Origin: Galdieria sulphuraria
Taxonomy: Eukaryota > Rhodophyta > Bangiophyceae > Galdieriales > Galdieriaceae
DNA length: 64,000 nt
Direction of reading: 5' to 3'
Assembly (NCBI RefSeq): GCF_000341285.1
Contig: NW_005178444.1
Coordinates: 1 to 64,000, forward strand
The notes below the pieces were generated by a model. It was not told the origin of the DNA, did no database searches, and worked only from the letters and a program-made list of their open reading frames with translations. A program made the translations under genes and the position numbers. Position 1 is the first letter of the stretch, and every line of letters starts with the position of its first letter. This document shows positions 10,448 through 24,842 of this stretch, piece after piece.

Positions 10448-13400
10448 ACCTTTTTTGAATAGAATTGTCCTACTACTATTCCTCAAATACTGGAATCAGT
10501 CAATTTTACTAATCCAAGTGCAATTACTTGTCAGTTGATAAATAAATATGCTAGTATAACACAAAGCAATCAATCAGTCAATCAATGAATCAACACAAGC
10601 CAAACTCAATGGCATCATCCATAAAGACTAATCAAAGAGTCTGCTGTGAAAGGTATCCTGTACTAGTAAAAGCGGTACCAGGTTATCAACTTGATTTTGT
10701 AAGAGCTTAATATAACAAAGATAAGAGACAGCTGTTTCACCAAAGGTAGTAAACGGACATAACCATGTATCTCAGCACGACTTGAAATACTACCGATCTA
10801 AGCTTATGATCAAAGTACTTCTTCTTCAATCTTCTCAAGTTGTCATGTGGATTCAAATCTTTCAAAGAACATAAAACCGAATGTTCGCGTTCTTCTATCT
10901 AAATAGAAATGATCTCTAACGTTGCCAAGCATACAGTTCCTTTCAATTCAGTTGAATTGTCTCATAGGCCTATGATTCTGTAGTTAACTGCGACATTATG
11001 CATGTCCCACTATCAAATCAATCTTTGATGAACAGATTGGAGTCAAGTGAATTCTATCAAAACTGTACAATTCATAGCCATAAAACTTGATAGTCTCAAC
11101 GATAACAAGACTTCTATGAAACCAAGTTACAGGATGAGCTGTATGATAAACGGTGGAAAAAACGTTAAGGGTAAATTCAAATAGCATATAATCGGTACTC
11201 TTCAAATACAGTATTCATAACAAGAATATGAATTCATATGATCAAGGTCAAGTCATTCTATTCGACACCAAGTTCAATACAAAAGTAGCCAGGATAGATT
11301 ATAGTCCCTCTCTCGACAACTTAAAATTGACCTTATCACTAGGCATAAACGATATGATAAATACTAAAGTACTATATTTATGACCGACTCGTTCGATTCT
11401 ATCTACAAGGCGTAGTGAACAAGAGAATGAATGATGCTTAAAGAAACAATACACAACTCTTTATCCGACGACATTGATCTGATTCTATCAAGCAAAGCAC
11501 TCAGCTTATTCTCTTGCTTAATAGCTGATTGCCCTACTTTGCACAAACTCCTATGTCTCCACTCAATACAGTTTAAACTCGATTCAACATAGCCGAAACC
11601 TAAGATCTTAAAATCAGTTGAATTCAAACTGATTCCTGGACACTAGCTCATATACCTATTGTCTCTAGTCTTGTTGATTAGATAGAAAAATATATCCGTT
11701 CCACAATTGAGGAATGTATTGAGTTTTTAATATAGGAAAAGCGAGTGGTCGTAAAACACCAACCATAATTCTAAATAAAGGACGAACTATGAATAAAATA
11801 CTATGTTTATGACTCTTCAAGAACAATGCTGTAGTGAGAAGTGTTGTCCTATCTCTTGTAAGAGTTGCTGTTATTGTTGTCTTCAAATGTGCAAATCAGA
11901 TAGTAAATTCTGCTTTTATAATCATTTCTGCCAGTTTGTACCAAGACCTCAATGATTTTTGCAATGGAAATAAATACAAGCAACTTCTTTGCGGTCAAGC
12001 TGTTGATCGACAAAGATTGATTGATTAGGTCGAATTCGAAACCATTCGTCGAGTATGAAAAGGAGTGATATCCTTCTTCATGGAATACTAGTATCAAGAT
12101 AGAGTTGAATCATAAGCTTAATATTATTCGTCCTATATGTTGCTGTCTACACTTTCCAAACTAGTAAAGAAAGTTACAACTATATAAACCCTAAATATCT
12201 ACAGAAATGCAAATAATGATTCTGCAAGTAAAATTGTATATTTCTTGCTTTATTCTACAATGTAACTTTTGAAAAGAAATTTGACTGTCTTCTATCAGTG
12301 AGAATAGTATGATATTCATTTTTGATAAAAAAAAAGAATAGCAAGAAGAAGAATAAGGAGAGTGTGAAAAAGACAAAGATTGCCTAAAGTATTCAGGTCT
12401 TTGAAGCATTGGGCAATTTGTAAAATTATAGGGATGTCATGAAATAAACTTACACTAACCATTTTGTTTCAACAGCCTATTTCTTACTTTATGGTGTTCA
12501 AATACAGGTCATGCATATCAGTAGAATGGGTAAACAAAACAAAGCACTATAAACGTTCTACTGTTACCAGTATGAGGTAATAGTAGGGAATATTTTTTCT
12601 ACTAATGACGACCAGAATATCGTTGATGTTTCTAATGAGAATCAAAGTCAAGACTTTTGGCTCATAATACTATCTCTGTAGTCTATTAAACTAGAAAGAC
12701 ATTTCCTTCTTTTTTCACTTTATATCTTTCACCATCCATTTTCTTCCAAAGCAAATTGGTGTATTCTTTTGTTCAACGAGTTGTATAAAAGTTGAAATGA
12801 AAGGAATCATTTTCTTCATCTGGTACTACAAAAAACATAAACATGAAAAAAGAGATTCAATAGCTTGTATCAGCAAGATTACGTTGCTTCATTTTGCAAC
12901 TCCTTTGTGACCAATCGTCTATAATCTAGTTGAATCTTCTTCTAAATCAAATGATTCCGTAGTCTATGAATAGCATAGTTTATCGCTATCATACTTCATT
13001 TCAATAAAAGTTCAGTTTTTAGTGTTCAGTAATTGCAACTTTCTTGAAAAGATAAGATAACAAGATGATGAATACTCTCCGACCAGTCAATAGAAACAAA
13101 CAATAGACTTTTAGAACAATATCTTTATCAAAAAAAATAATGATTCTATGACGCAAGTTGAGCTTGGTGCCAAGGCAGTAAAGCGAGAACGGTCTCACCA
13201 ATACTCATAGGAATCAATGGATTCAAACAAAGTTCAATTGAATTCCGTACAGATATAAGAATAGTGGATGCTGATTGATTTATGCCCATCCATAGTAACA
13301 TGTTCTCAATATTCTAGAAATACATTGTCATTCAATATGGAAGTCAATCCACAAATGTACCAAAATTGATTTGTGGACAACGGCTTACCCTAATAGTGCA

Positions 13401-16400
13401 CACAGCATACAGATATCAAGGGAAAATTGATGCTTTGTTGCAATTCGGATTCTTACCCAGTGATTCTCACATGAATTGATCTTCGACTTGATTTTAAGTA
13501 ATCCAAATAATAGTCTGTAAATCATCCTTTTAGAGTAAGGACTAAATTATTTCAGTCAATTCAAGATAATCTTGGACAATTCGACGCTGAATCAAGCTTA
13601 CAGGGAACCTAAAGACCACACAAAACACTGCTTCGGATAGAAAGACTCCGTACATAAAACAGCAAGATTTCAAGTGCAAAGATACAAAGTCTTTATCAAC
13701 TCGACAACTAGTAGTCAATAGAGTATCAATTCTACCTTAAAGAAGCCATCCTATAAAAACACTATCTAACAGAAACTCTATTGGATAACCCAATGTCCAC
13801 ATAATGACAATTCAACCAACTCTCTCGTAGATACCCCTAAAAAATAACAACGTATATTAGTCTTACTATCAAACAATTGATTTTGAATGGAAACGTTGAT
13901 TCAACTTTTTGTGCATCGAGTTGTGCCGTTATCTTGTCGACACATTGACTCCATTCATTGCTAGGGCTATATTTCAATAGCCAACTTTGAACGTTTCTAA
14001 CAAGCAACGCATTAAAATGCGAATACTTGAAAAAAGATTGAAATCTGATTCCTGACTCTTGTCTACGAAATAAATATAGCGCACCCAATAATGCTTGGTT
14101 GGAACGAAATAATATAACTAAAAGCACTTCAAAACAAGTAGTAATCAATTGAATCAAGTACAGGTTAACGTAGTTATATCTAAACAAACAACTAGTTAAT
14201 ATCAAAATATATAAACTAGTAGCAAATATTCGTGGCGCTGCAAAGGTATAATGCGATTCACGGCTTGAGTCGAGTCGCGAAGCTATCTAGGATGAAACGA
14301 TCAAGAAATACATATCCGGTATCGCAAATAAAGTGCAAGTATCGCGGAGGAATAATTGGACAATCAAACACCACCAAGTTTTTCTCAAACCAAGTATTCA
14401 TCTACCTAAGCCTCGGTATCCTTAGTAATAATACTACTATTAATACTATATGGCAAATAGTTTTTCTCGGAATAAGGACTAACTCGTTCGATAAATTCAG
14501 TATAATCTCTAAGAATTCAAAAGTTGAATCAACTATAGAGGACATTTCATTTACTTATGAAACAGAATTTCTTCTTGATGAGATATTCGACTAGTAATCA
14601 ACAAATGACCAACTCTTACACAAAATGTCATATTAAATGAACAGTATCAAAAGATGTCTTACTTTCTTTCCAATGAACGGTAAATCATTGAATTCAGTAT
14701 ACAATTCAAGTAATATAAAACAGTAACCAGTTTCTAGATACGTTGAGAAGACCTTTTTTACGTATCTATTAGAATAATTGTGCCATATCCCGTTGAGATT
14801 TAACTAGAAGTGTTAAGATTCAGAGTACTCTAAAGCAAGTGATCATTACTTCCTTCAATAAAGCTGTAACCAGAATTGTTTCGGATATCACTCTGAAATA
14901 AGATTCAAATTCAACTCATCAATAGAAACAAGGTATTGGTACGGCATAAATGCATTGTCATTTATCACTTGAATCAATTCTGGTAATAGTCCGAGATTAA
15001 GAGGGAATGAAAACCACCAAAGGTTGTAAAAAGTTCAAGCAGCAAAGGAGATACAAAAAGATCCTGAAATTAGAACAGGACAAGAAGTTTGTGTTTTGCT
15101 GCTACTTGTGTAAAAATCACAGAATTGATTCTGCTTTTTGTGAGGATCAACCTCAAAATCTGCAAATCATAGGTCTAATATTCTAACCCTGTGAAACCAG
15201 GGAAGCATTCATTTCTTCTTTTCCTTGAAGTTCTTTCAAATGACCCTTCTATATTATTCAATCGAAAAGTATATACAATGGAAAACATAAATCTGTCTTT
15301 TATGACAATTCATTCATATGAACAAGGGAAAACAACCAGTAGGTCGTACTAAGACAAGTTCAATTTCTATTCTCAGCAGATCGTTTATACAGAACTTTAA
15401 CAGCAATATAGTTGATTCTTTCTTTGAATCGACATCATCCCGCAGTCTTTGAATACTACTTTCTATAATATTCATCCCTTTTCTTGTAAGAACATATTAC
15501 AACTCTAAAAAACAAGATCGTCACCATTCTACAATTACGACCGATAAAGAAGACAAAAAAAGAAATAGAGATATTATTTTATCCTTATCGACTAGATGAC
15601 TACTCCATATGAAGCTGGTCTTAGGGTCGAAGAAGTAAGATGGAAATATTCTGGAGCACAAATAGTCAAAAAGTGTAGTTTCGACATAAGAACATCACAA
15701 TATATCCAGATAAATCAGTAGTAGATTCTAGATCACATAAAACAGTATGTTGTACACGTCCACGATACTGCAAATCCACTTGTCAAAGATTAATTGATTC
15801 AACTGACGAAATTGTCTCAAATGGATCATTTGGACTATCAATTGCAGTCACCCATCCCAACCAAACGCAACACAACAAGGCACAAGACAAACGAGATGAT
15901 ATGAGATCGCCAATGAAAATAAAAAAAGAAACGGAAAGGTCGTACGTCGACGTTTTCGGAAAAGAAATGACCACTAGTTGCTTCATCATACTATCATAAG
16001 ATAACAAATAAGTTCGTTTCAAGAATCAAAAGATAAAGATTAGTCTCAAACAGATACAAGCAAAATCGAAAATCGACCAGTAAAAGCAACTCGATACCCT
16101 ATTCGCTGTTCAAAATCAGAACCGTATGTAGTCCTACTGATAGTAAGGTACAGGAATAGTCGTAAGTGTGCAAATAGTGCCCTTTTATTTTGTAACGTCA
16201 ACAATACAATTTTCCTTTATGGTAAAAAATATGTCAAATTCGTACTTTTATCACAAAAACTATTATTAATATTCCATGTAACACTCAGTATTACAGTATA
16301 ACTTTCACTTGTTGTCGTTGTCGTTGCTGTCATTTTACAATTCGAAGTAAATAAAACAATTGCAATTCTCCGCTCATGCCAACAACGAAGAAAAGAGTAA

Positions 16401-19400
16401 AAGATAGAAGCAGGAACCATTCTCTTTGTAGAATTGATGACTGTGCCATACTGCAGTAGGCTTGGGCTCATATTTGTTGTTGTTGCTGTGATTGAATTTC
16501 AAGTAGTGGCGAATGGTTTGATTTTGCAGCGATAATAGAAAAATGCTTTATGGTTTGTGCCAATGTGCAAACTACTTTGTTCGTCTGCGTATGCTTTCTA
16601 GGAATTATCTACCAAAAGTTGGACTTTATTTTCAGAGTCAAACCAAAACTCTAGTCGGAAACGACTGCATCAATATTTGCGCTCGTGTAATATTGTAGAA
16701 GCTCAACCAATCCTTCATGAATGTCTTTCAGAAATACTTTGTATACTATCCAAACGCAACCTGTTTGCGCAAAATGTGAAGTCTCCTTTTCACTTTTTGA
16801 CAGCTACAACTACCACTACTTTCAACAGCATGACTTTCAGTGTGTTGGGAAAAAAACAGATCAGCAGCACTCTTGACATGCAAGTACTGTTTCACACAAG
16901 TCGCCTTGTTTCCCATTCATACCGTACTACTAATGTTACCCTCCTTTCCAACTATATAAGGACCAAAGACGAATTGCAATAGATGCCTTTCAGAAACACC
17001 ATCAATACTAGTTCCAACTTTATCACTCTTACTACTCAAATATCCTTTTAGACATATTTCACCCTCGGTAAAACCAGTAATTCATAAAAACAAAGGCGTT
17101 TCTCAAAACGGACTAATAGCTACAGTCGCCATCGTCAAAACATTTTACCAGGTGGACATAACCATGACTTTCAGCAGTGCTCTTTTGCTTGCTTTATTTC
17201 ATGGTTCCCGACAAGGTGAGTATATTTTGAACTAAAAACTTTTCCCTTGCTATAAAAAAGCAAGTCTATTCAGCTTTCGTTTTCAATAACTGTCAAACCT
17301 TATGGGTGTCGTTTTTCCGCAAATAATATTTCAAAAGACATATTTGAATCAATAGAATTGATCTAAAAGCACAACAATATAAACAACAATCATTAAAAAT
17401 ACCTTCCTACGTTATCCTGAGAAATGAATTTGTTTTACAAAAAGTGCAAATATCGTTTACACTCAAAAACCTGTTGCAAAGCTACAGACCGATTTCTCCA
17501 TCGTAAAAAGAGTCATATAGAAGACAAAAAACTATCATACGGAAAGTAACGCTGTGTACTGAACAAAACACTCAACTGAGTGTCTGACTGGTTTCTTGTT
17601 CTTGCAGAATATCTTTGAAATATCAACCCAAAGACTGTTTCTCAACAACAGACTACAAGATTAGACTATCAACTGCTAATACATACGCAAAACTGCTCTG
17701 AAACAATTATCGATAGAAATAAACAAACTTAAGAAACAACTAGTTGACTAAAGTACCAACACTCAACCACAGCTTGAATTCCTTTGTCTTTGCTCTCTTC
17801 TCGACAACGCTAATCTCAAATTTCCATACAAGACCAAAAGTGAAATAAAAACAAGTGTTGCATAAAGTACATAAACTCCAAAGAGATAATAAAAGTTGTA
17901 AATACTAAAAAGAAACTACAGTCTACGTGGAACTCCGAGCTCAAGACTCGATGGATTGTTCTAAAAGAAACATTTGAAGGGCTTAAAAGGAAACGTAGAT
18001 AATAGAAATTCACTTGTCCAACTAAAACGAAGAATGACTTGGAAATTAAACTCGGAAAAGTTTCAGAAGTAAAGTTGAACCAGGTCCACAGCGTTGACAA
18101 CACTCACTGAGCATTCCTTTCCATCCAACAATCAAACCATTGTGTTCATTTCTAATTGGATTGTTATGCTATGTATTCTCTCCTTTCACTGGAGATATAT
18201 TATTTTGAGTGACTAGTGAGTTTTATGAAAGAAAATATTCCACTTGGAGATATGTAAAAAGCTACTGGAACAATAAGTGTGCTAGATACAATCAATCTCA
18301 CATCTCAGTATTGTTGTGAAAAGAGAAGAACAGTGTCGTAACAAAGGTCCTCGCAACTCCCTAGCGACAATGTAGCCTTTTAACAGAGTTGAGTTTGATC
18401 AATCTTGTCTCTGCAAGGTAAATTTCAAACTACTTGTGACCCTATTTTGATAACAAATCAAGAACGGGTTTTGCTACAACCAGTTTTTGACTCGTTCTCG
18501 ATCTGAGAACCTTTCTTTGTTGGTCACTCAAAATTAAGGAAAACTCCTTAAAGATGCAAAATGATCATTTTCCAATTTCAATGACACTAACTCTGTTTGG
18601 CTTGCATTGTGAGAACTAGAACCTTCCCTTCCATGCAAATTACGCTCAAGGAGCAATCTTTGTTCGATTACGAGTTATAAAGAAGAATAAATCGTATACT
18701 CAACTCTAGAATTGGAAAGTATAATTGGAAAGTATACAGAGGACAGGACAATAATAAAAAACTGACCAAAGGTTGGGAATACTTTTGTCTAGACACAAAT
18801 TCGTACATAAACTACTTACGATAAGGAGGATCGAACCTCAAACGATTCAAGGCTATTGGTTCGTTCTCCACGTAAAGAACTTTTTGAGAGTTTTGACTAG
18901 TATAACAACAGTAAGAGTGGTGATGCTCTCGCTTCTCCTTGCACATATATTTCAAGATTCACCTTTCTTTCTTACTTTGCCAAGAGAAGAATGAAAGATT
19001 CTTATTTTTCCATAATTTCTACGTATATATTCTTTTCTTTTCACTAGGAGACGAAATTTATCCAGTATATTTAAAAGAACAAGACCTTTACCAGTTTGGA
19101 TAATCACAATATCAATTTGACTCTGCACAATTTTATTCTGCTGAATAATACAAAGTTGAAAGAGACATTTTCCTTCTTTTTAGAGCAATTTGGATAAGAC
19201 TATATCTTTCTTCTTTCTTTATGTTTGACTTGTCCCTAATGGAAATGAACGTTTCTTGTATATATAGACAGTTTGTTTATACAAAACTTTGAGTTGTCTT
19301 TGATTCTTGTTACAAATATCTAAAAAGAAGCCTCCACCAGTGTATCCATCTGTTTATATTTCGCGAGAGTCTTCTGCCTAGTGTCTAACACGAATAACTT

Positions 19401-21875
19401 TTGTATTATGACTCACTTATTCAAGGAGCTGATGTTTGAGAGAGTGGGAAGAAAGTAGGAGGCAAGTGGAGCTAAACAAATCTTTCCTTGAATTTGCAGA
19501 GCTTTTAAAAGTTTTGTTTTCTTCGTACTGGAAGAAATAAGAGCTCTATTGGGGTTATCCTTGCCCTAAAGCAGCTTTGTACTTTATATAGTTTGCTTTC
19601 TTATATATGTTCACAATTTGTGGTTTTTACAAAGTTCAAGAGAAGGCAGTGAAAACCTTTAAACCTAAACAGTCATGTTTACCTTCAAAAACACCTCAAC
19701 TATATAGTCGACTACCTGGAAGAGACAATTCAACTATAATTTAAATGCTATGATGAAAAACGAGAAGAGAATCGATAGAATAGACTCAGTTGGACTGAAT
19801 TGAACTTTTTTGAAAATAAGTTTTCTCTCAGCAGAATCCACAATATCAAAAGTCACTATTGTCTGCAAATATTTCAGAGGAGAAAGAAAGAGGAGGAGTT
19901 GACTCTTATAGAAATTGGATATTGATGATATGCACTTGTGTGCAGGAGAATGATTCTATTAATACACTAGTGCAATCTTTCAAATATTTCGGAGAAACCT
20001 TTGAACAAGTTTCAAAACTAAAAGCTTTTCATTTGAAGGCTATTTTTGGTGTCAATTTTGCAATATTGCAGAGTTGTAGCAATGATTCAAAATGAATAGA
20101 CTATACATACATACATGTCGAATACAACTAGAATGAAAAATATCCTTTCTTTTCCAAGTACTTAGTAAAATGGTTACCGAAAGAATATCTCAAAACATTC
20201 TTCAAGTGTCTGCTATGTTGTCTTTCTAGTCTGTTGAAAAAAGACTAGTAACTTTTTTACTATAATTTTCAAAGATTGAAACGAAAAAGGTTGTTTGTAC
20301 ATTTCACTTGGACTGTTGACTAGATAAAAGAGAGTTTTCCTCGGTTTTAGAACCAAACGAAGGGAATGGCAGCAAAAACTTGAGGCTTCATCCAACTTGA
20401 GAACCAGCACTGCGGTCTCAAAAAGAGTTTTAGCTTCTTGAAATTCCATAAAAGTTTAGATTCCTTTCGTTTTTAATAAGTTTTTTTCAAACTGCATTTC
20501 TAGCCTTGGAATTCATATGAATGGCTTCTACAAATATGAAACGTATTGGAACCAAGAGAAAACATAGCAAAGATAAGAACAAATACTAAAAAAAGTATTT
20601 AAGTTTGCAATTCAAACTCTATCTCAAAAGTAGTCACGACACTATATATCCAAACTCTGTTTTAGTGAATTAGACTGAAAACTCACCGACTCTCAGACAA
20701 CGAAAGTAACCCGGTTGCAAAGATGAAAAAACTTCGTTCAACTATCGATAGAACAAGAGACATCTTAAGTGACTCTACCCATTTGGACACTCAGATAAAA
20801 AACTTTCTATTTCAGAAAATTACTATTTACAGAGGAGTTCTATTTATATTGCATTGCAAAGGACAACTTTGAGAGTGGAACAGAATTGTTTCTAATTAGT
20901 CAAAGGAAACCATATCCAATCTTGAACTATTGTCATTCCACAACAATCACTTGACCGATAACTTAGGAACTACAACGTCTTTCAGCCAAGAGTCACGTTG
21001 GGTAAAAGTTCTTCAATATGGAGTGGCTTTCAGTTGGAGATTGCTGAAGCTTTCAAGTTGGTACACTACTCGACCTTGACTCAAGTATACAAGGTTTCTT
21101 CTTTAGCAAAATAATTTTTTGGCTCAATCTTTTACTCTTTTTTCAGCATCGATGTGCAGAAAATGAACGATTATAGTTACTATATTTGAAGCCTTAATTG
21201 ATATCCTTATATAAGACATATTCACAACTTGGTAAAAGTCAAACAAAGGATAGACAACTTGTGTAGCTATTACATCAATAACAGCTTGTATTTAATGACA
21301 AGTCAGTATGACAATCTTCATTATACTCTTCTCCAAACTCATTTAGATATTTTTGTATTTATAAACTGTACTACGAACGGTTACAAACTAACAGACTTCC
21401 CATTCATTGCAATTCTCTGTTTCGCACTGTATTTCGTCTGTAACTTACAAAAAGCTTGTATCTAATTAGACTTGTATATAGGAGTTTGCGTGTAAGATAG
21501 TGTGGAAGATAGTAGAAAAACTCTCTTACAGTATACAAGCCATAGAAAGAGTACCCATCAATCTAATTCACCACAAAAACTCATAGAAAACTATTTCCTG
21601 TCTATTGTAAAAGAAAGTTTCTAGTTATGACAAGCAAGAAAATATTCCTGCTTTCTCTCTATTGTCATTGTGAGTCTAGAAGTGTCAAAGAGATCAGTTC
21701 TACCAATCACCAAATAAAGCAACCGCTCGAACAATAAAACATACACTCCTTCCAACTCCTTTGTCCTCCTCCAAGTGTTTTGTTCTCGGCTCCTTTGAAA
21801 GCTTTTAGGTCATCGCTTTCATCACCCTTTTATCATCATCACTCATTCACTGATTTTGGATTGGCGGCGTGGAAA
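10448..21875. other. Gene-poor subtelomeric region of about 11.4 kb
   Basis: Only short frames (up to about 122 codons) occur on either strand, with no recognisable motif, consistent splice pairs or codon signal; examples looked at are 13837-14205 (-), 14232-14594 (+), 16677-16982 (+) and 20213-20449 (-). No tRNA, rRNA, terminal repeats or transposase motif was recognised. It contrasts sharply with the dense coding after 24.4 kb. Heavily decayed genes or non-coding RNAs cannot be excluded by eye. Confidence 0.6.
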
Positions 21876-24389
21876 ATGACTAGTCAAGAGATACGCAAAA
21901 GTTTGCCTGGAATGACAAAAGTACCATTAATAGATAGAAAAGAAGATGTTTACATTATTATTCTAACTTATTTGAACCAGTTTTCTCCAACTGAGGGAAA
22001 CTTGAATGACATACGTCCCGCTGTTTCTTTTTCTCCGCATATCTTCGGAGCCGGGAAGAGTTTTGTCGGTGTACACTTTTTAGAGTTTTTGAACAAATTT
22101 GCCGAAGAAGAAGAGCAAAAGGAGACGGAGGGACGCCCTGGCCATTTCCCTGAAAGCAACACGAGCTCATTGGGAGGAGTTAAGGCGAAGAACTTTTTTT
22201 GGAAACACTTTGCGGAAAACACTTTGTCAGTTATCTTAGAACTAAGAGAGAGCTTTTCTCATGCTCCTTTTCCAAGGTTTCGAAAGGCTTTGATGTATAA
22301 CATAATTTTGTAACACTGACCGACAAAATGGAAAAGACACGGACGCTCTTCAGATAGCTGAAAGGACGGTAAAGAAACCTAATATTGCAGGAGCTATCAA
22401 GTAGCTTCTCGAACAATTTCAGAAACAATATTTATTTTTGATGATAGACGAACTTAGCCACCTGAGTGACCTCACCAAATACTATAGTGAACTTACCATG
22501 AAACAATTTATCGAGCCCGATGCAGAATATGTACCTTTCCGGAATTTTTTCCGCTTTTTACGTGATTTGTTGATGACAGGGAAGGTAATCGTCTATTTGG
22601 CAGGCAGGACATCTCAAATCTCAGCCCGCATGTCTGATGCTCGCTCCAGTAGCATCACCCTCGATATGTTGCGACTGAATCCCTTTAACCTCAACGATAT
22701 TAATGAATATCTTGAGCTGGCAACTTATAATGGAAAGACCTTGAAGGACTGGTTATTGCCCTCAGATGGCTTGCAACATCGATTCGCAGAATTATTAAAA
22801 AAGAAGACAGGAGGTATTCCGTTGATTGTAAAGAATACTTTAGTAGCCCTAGCAGAGAAGAGAAAGCTGCAAACTTATCGCAACCTGCTATCAACGATGA
22901 CAATATGGAAAGTGTGTTAGATGATATTTTTCACTCTGTAGTACGAAAGACAACAACGTTTATTGTTCCGGAGATATTAGATTCTGCAACCCTTCTTCGA
23001 TATCAATTTGTTCTTTTCAATTATCAGCTCGGGACAGTTTTTCCAATCAACTTTGCAATTACTCTATGTGGAACGACAACTTATTTGATGGATTTGGTTG
23101 CAACTTTTGGGTTTTACTCTGAAGTTTTGGGCGAAGAATTCAAGATTGGTTGTTGTGAATTTATATTGCGAGCTCATAGCAACTATAAATTTTTCCGTGA
23201 GGCTACTGAACTTTTTCCTTTATCTCCGTTTAGTTATATTCCCGACACTTCAACAGCAAAAGGAGTCTTCTTTGAATTTGTATTTATGAAGATCTTTCGC
23301 TTTCGCTTATTAACTTTTCTTCATTCTAATTCCTCGCAGATTGTACATTCTGCTATTCCAGGAATTTTCCAGGGTTCTTTTATTGAACAGGACAATGTTT
23401 CGTATTCTATAGAATCAACAAAATCTAATGATATACCCATCTTGAGAAATGTCTCTCATTCATTTTCTGTCCATTATAGAAAATATTTACAACATTGTGG
23501 TATTTTTGTTCCAAAAGAGGGCAATTCGAGTGGTCCTGATGCATATGTTGTATTCCATAATGGACAAACACGTTATGTTGTTGGATTTTCATTCAAATTT
23601 TATCACAAAACTAAATTGTCGAAAAAAAATATTAAGAAAGAAGCAGAAAAATTTTTCAAAGGAGTTGTTTCCGTTTTGAATGACGAATCTTTTTCATCTG
23701 TTCAACTTCGTTTTCAGTTTGTGGTAGTATGTACTAGATATGATCAATCTGTAGGTTTCTCTACCGAAGAACATAATATTGTTGAAGATGCAAGTCGTTT
23801 GGTGACTCAACATTCTTCGGGATCAACTTTGAATGAAAGTAGTCGATCATGTCTGCAATTGGTAATTGTTTCTCAAAGGAACCTTGAAATATATTTGGGA
23901 AGAGATAATGTCGAAACATTGAGGAAAATTGGGAAAGCAAACCGAGGAGAGTTTTCTAAAAACTTTTCAGTATGGTGTAAAACTGTCTTTGAGTCGATGT
24001 CCAATGAATATCTTTCACCTTTGGAAACGGAGCAATCAAATGTTACTTCAAGAGTGACTCGAAATATAAGACCGAGAACAAATGAGGAGAATAGGATGCA
24101 AATGGAAGAGCTTCAAACTGCTATGCAAGTGGAAGGAGGAGACGCACGAGGCGAACAAAGTGTTGCAGCATCGAGTTCTTTGTCTTCGCCATTTGATTGG
24201 AATGTTTTTCTTCATCGAGTGGGCTTTGATAACAATCGAGTTCGTGAATATGTTTCAAAGCTCCCGCGTCTTCCTGCTTCTGCTCTAAAATATATCACTT
24301 TCGAAGACTTAATGCATGCAGAAATAAGGGAGGAAGATATTGTGAAAATTTTGTTCGGATTGCAAAGAGTTTCAACAGAGCAGAGGTAA
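21876..24389 (+). pseudogene. Fossil P-loop NTPase with nuclease-like C-terminal part (RHS/CRN- or STAND-like)
   Basis: The predicted product begins MTSQEIRKSLPGM and carries a Walker A-like FGAGKS motif, a hydrophobic strand ending in a Walker B-like DE (LFLMIDELSHL), a stretch rich in SSSITLDMLRLNPF typical of such ATPases, then a C-terminal part of about 490 residues with GPDAYVVF and, 11 residues on, GFSFKFY, which resembles a PD-(D/E)XK core with its acidic residue replaced. This order (STAND-type NTPase then restriction-endonuclease-like domain) is known from RHS and Crinkler-type proteins, and an expanded archaeal-ATPase family is reported for Galdieria. The frame is interrupted about two or three times, so I treat the locus as a fossil. 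Subtelomeric position fits a dispersed, rapidly evolving family. Family assignment is tentative. Confidence 0.5.
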
Positions 24390-24444
24390 TTTTTTTCATT
24401 ATGCATATTTGTGTGACAAAGTCAAAGCTTTGTTATCATTTATA

Positions 24445-24842
24445 TTACATAATACGCATACTGATTGGATTCCGAGACGTTTCCAACTTGTAGAATAAAC
24501 ACAATTTTGCCAAAAGATGAACACATGCTGAGGTTGGAGCCGTAACTTTATGACCCAAGGGAATGTGGCATTGCTCAAGTAGAATGGAGGATAAGAGACT
24601 TTCGGTAGCACTCTTAAAGTCGCAAAGTTTCGAAGACTTGTTTGCAATGTGTCTATAAAGCTGCAAATTTTTAGAGGCACTCGATATTCGCTTATGTTGC
24701 TCCTTTGAAAGTTAAGCAGCAGGTTGGAGGACTAGTTCAGCGAAATGGAAGCTTCAAGATTGAAGACTAGAATTGCTAGAAGAGAAGAAACTCGTTGATT
24801 CAATGTCGAATCCAAGAGTTTTGGCCACTCTTTAGTCCTCAT
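24445..24842 (-). CDS. Unrecognised 110-aa protein, two exons
   Basis: Proposed exon 1 is 24842-24768 (MRTKEWPKLLDSTLN...), a 65-nt GT-AG intron lies at 24703-24767, and exon 2 is 24702-24445. The splice keeps phase and joins SSLLAIL to EQHKRISSA, giving a continuous helix-like or coiled-coil region followed by ATESLLSSILLEQCHIPLGH. It ends 55 bp from the convergent fossil gene, typical spacing for this chromosome. No family recognised. Confidence 0.45.

Noticed and set aside
13837-14594. Adjacent frames of about 120 codons on opposite strands
   Set aside because: No recognisable motif, no consistent start or splice context, composition like the surrounding gene-poor DNA.
16217-16982. Two frames sharing a Thr-rich peptide (TATTTTT) on opposite strands, suggesting an inverted repeat
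   Set aside because: Similarity is limited to a short ACA/ACT trinucleotide run; flanking sequence does not match.
18815-18845. GGATCGAACCTC, which looks like a tRNA B box on the minus strand
   Set aside because: The T stem does not pair properly and no acceptor stem, D arm or A box lies at the right distance.
1-24389. Retrotransposon or virus-like element in the subtelomere
   Set aside because: No reverse transcriptase, integrase, capsid or transposase motif and no matching terminal repeats were seen; the direct copies at 3809 and 9467 start inside a minisatellite and lack LTR features.
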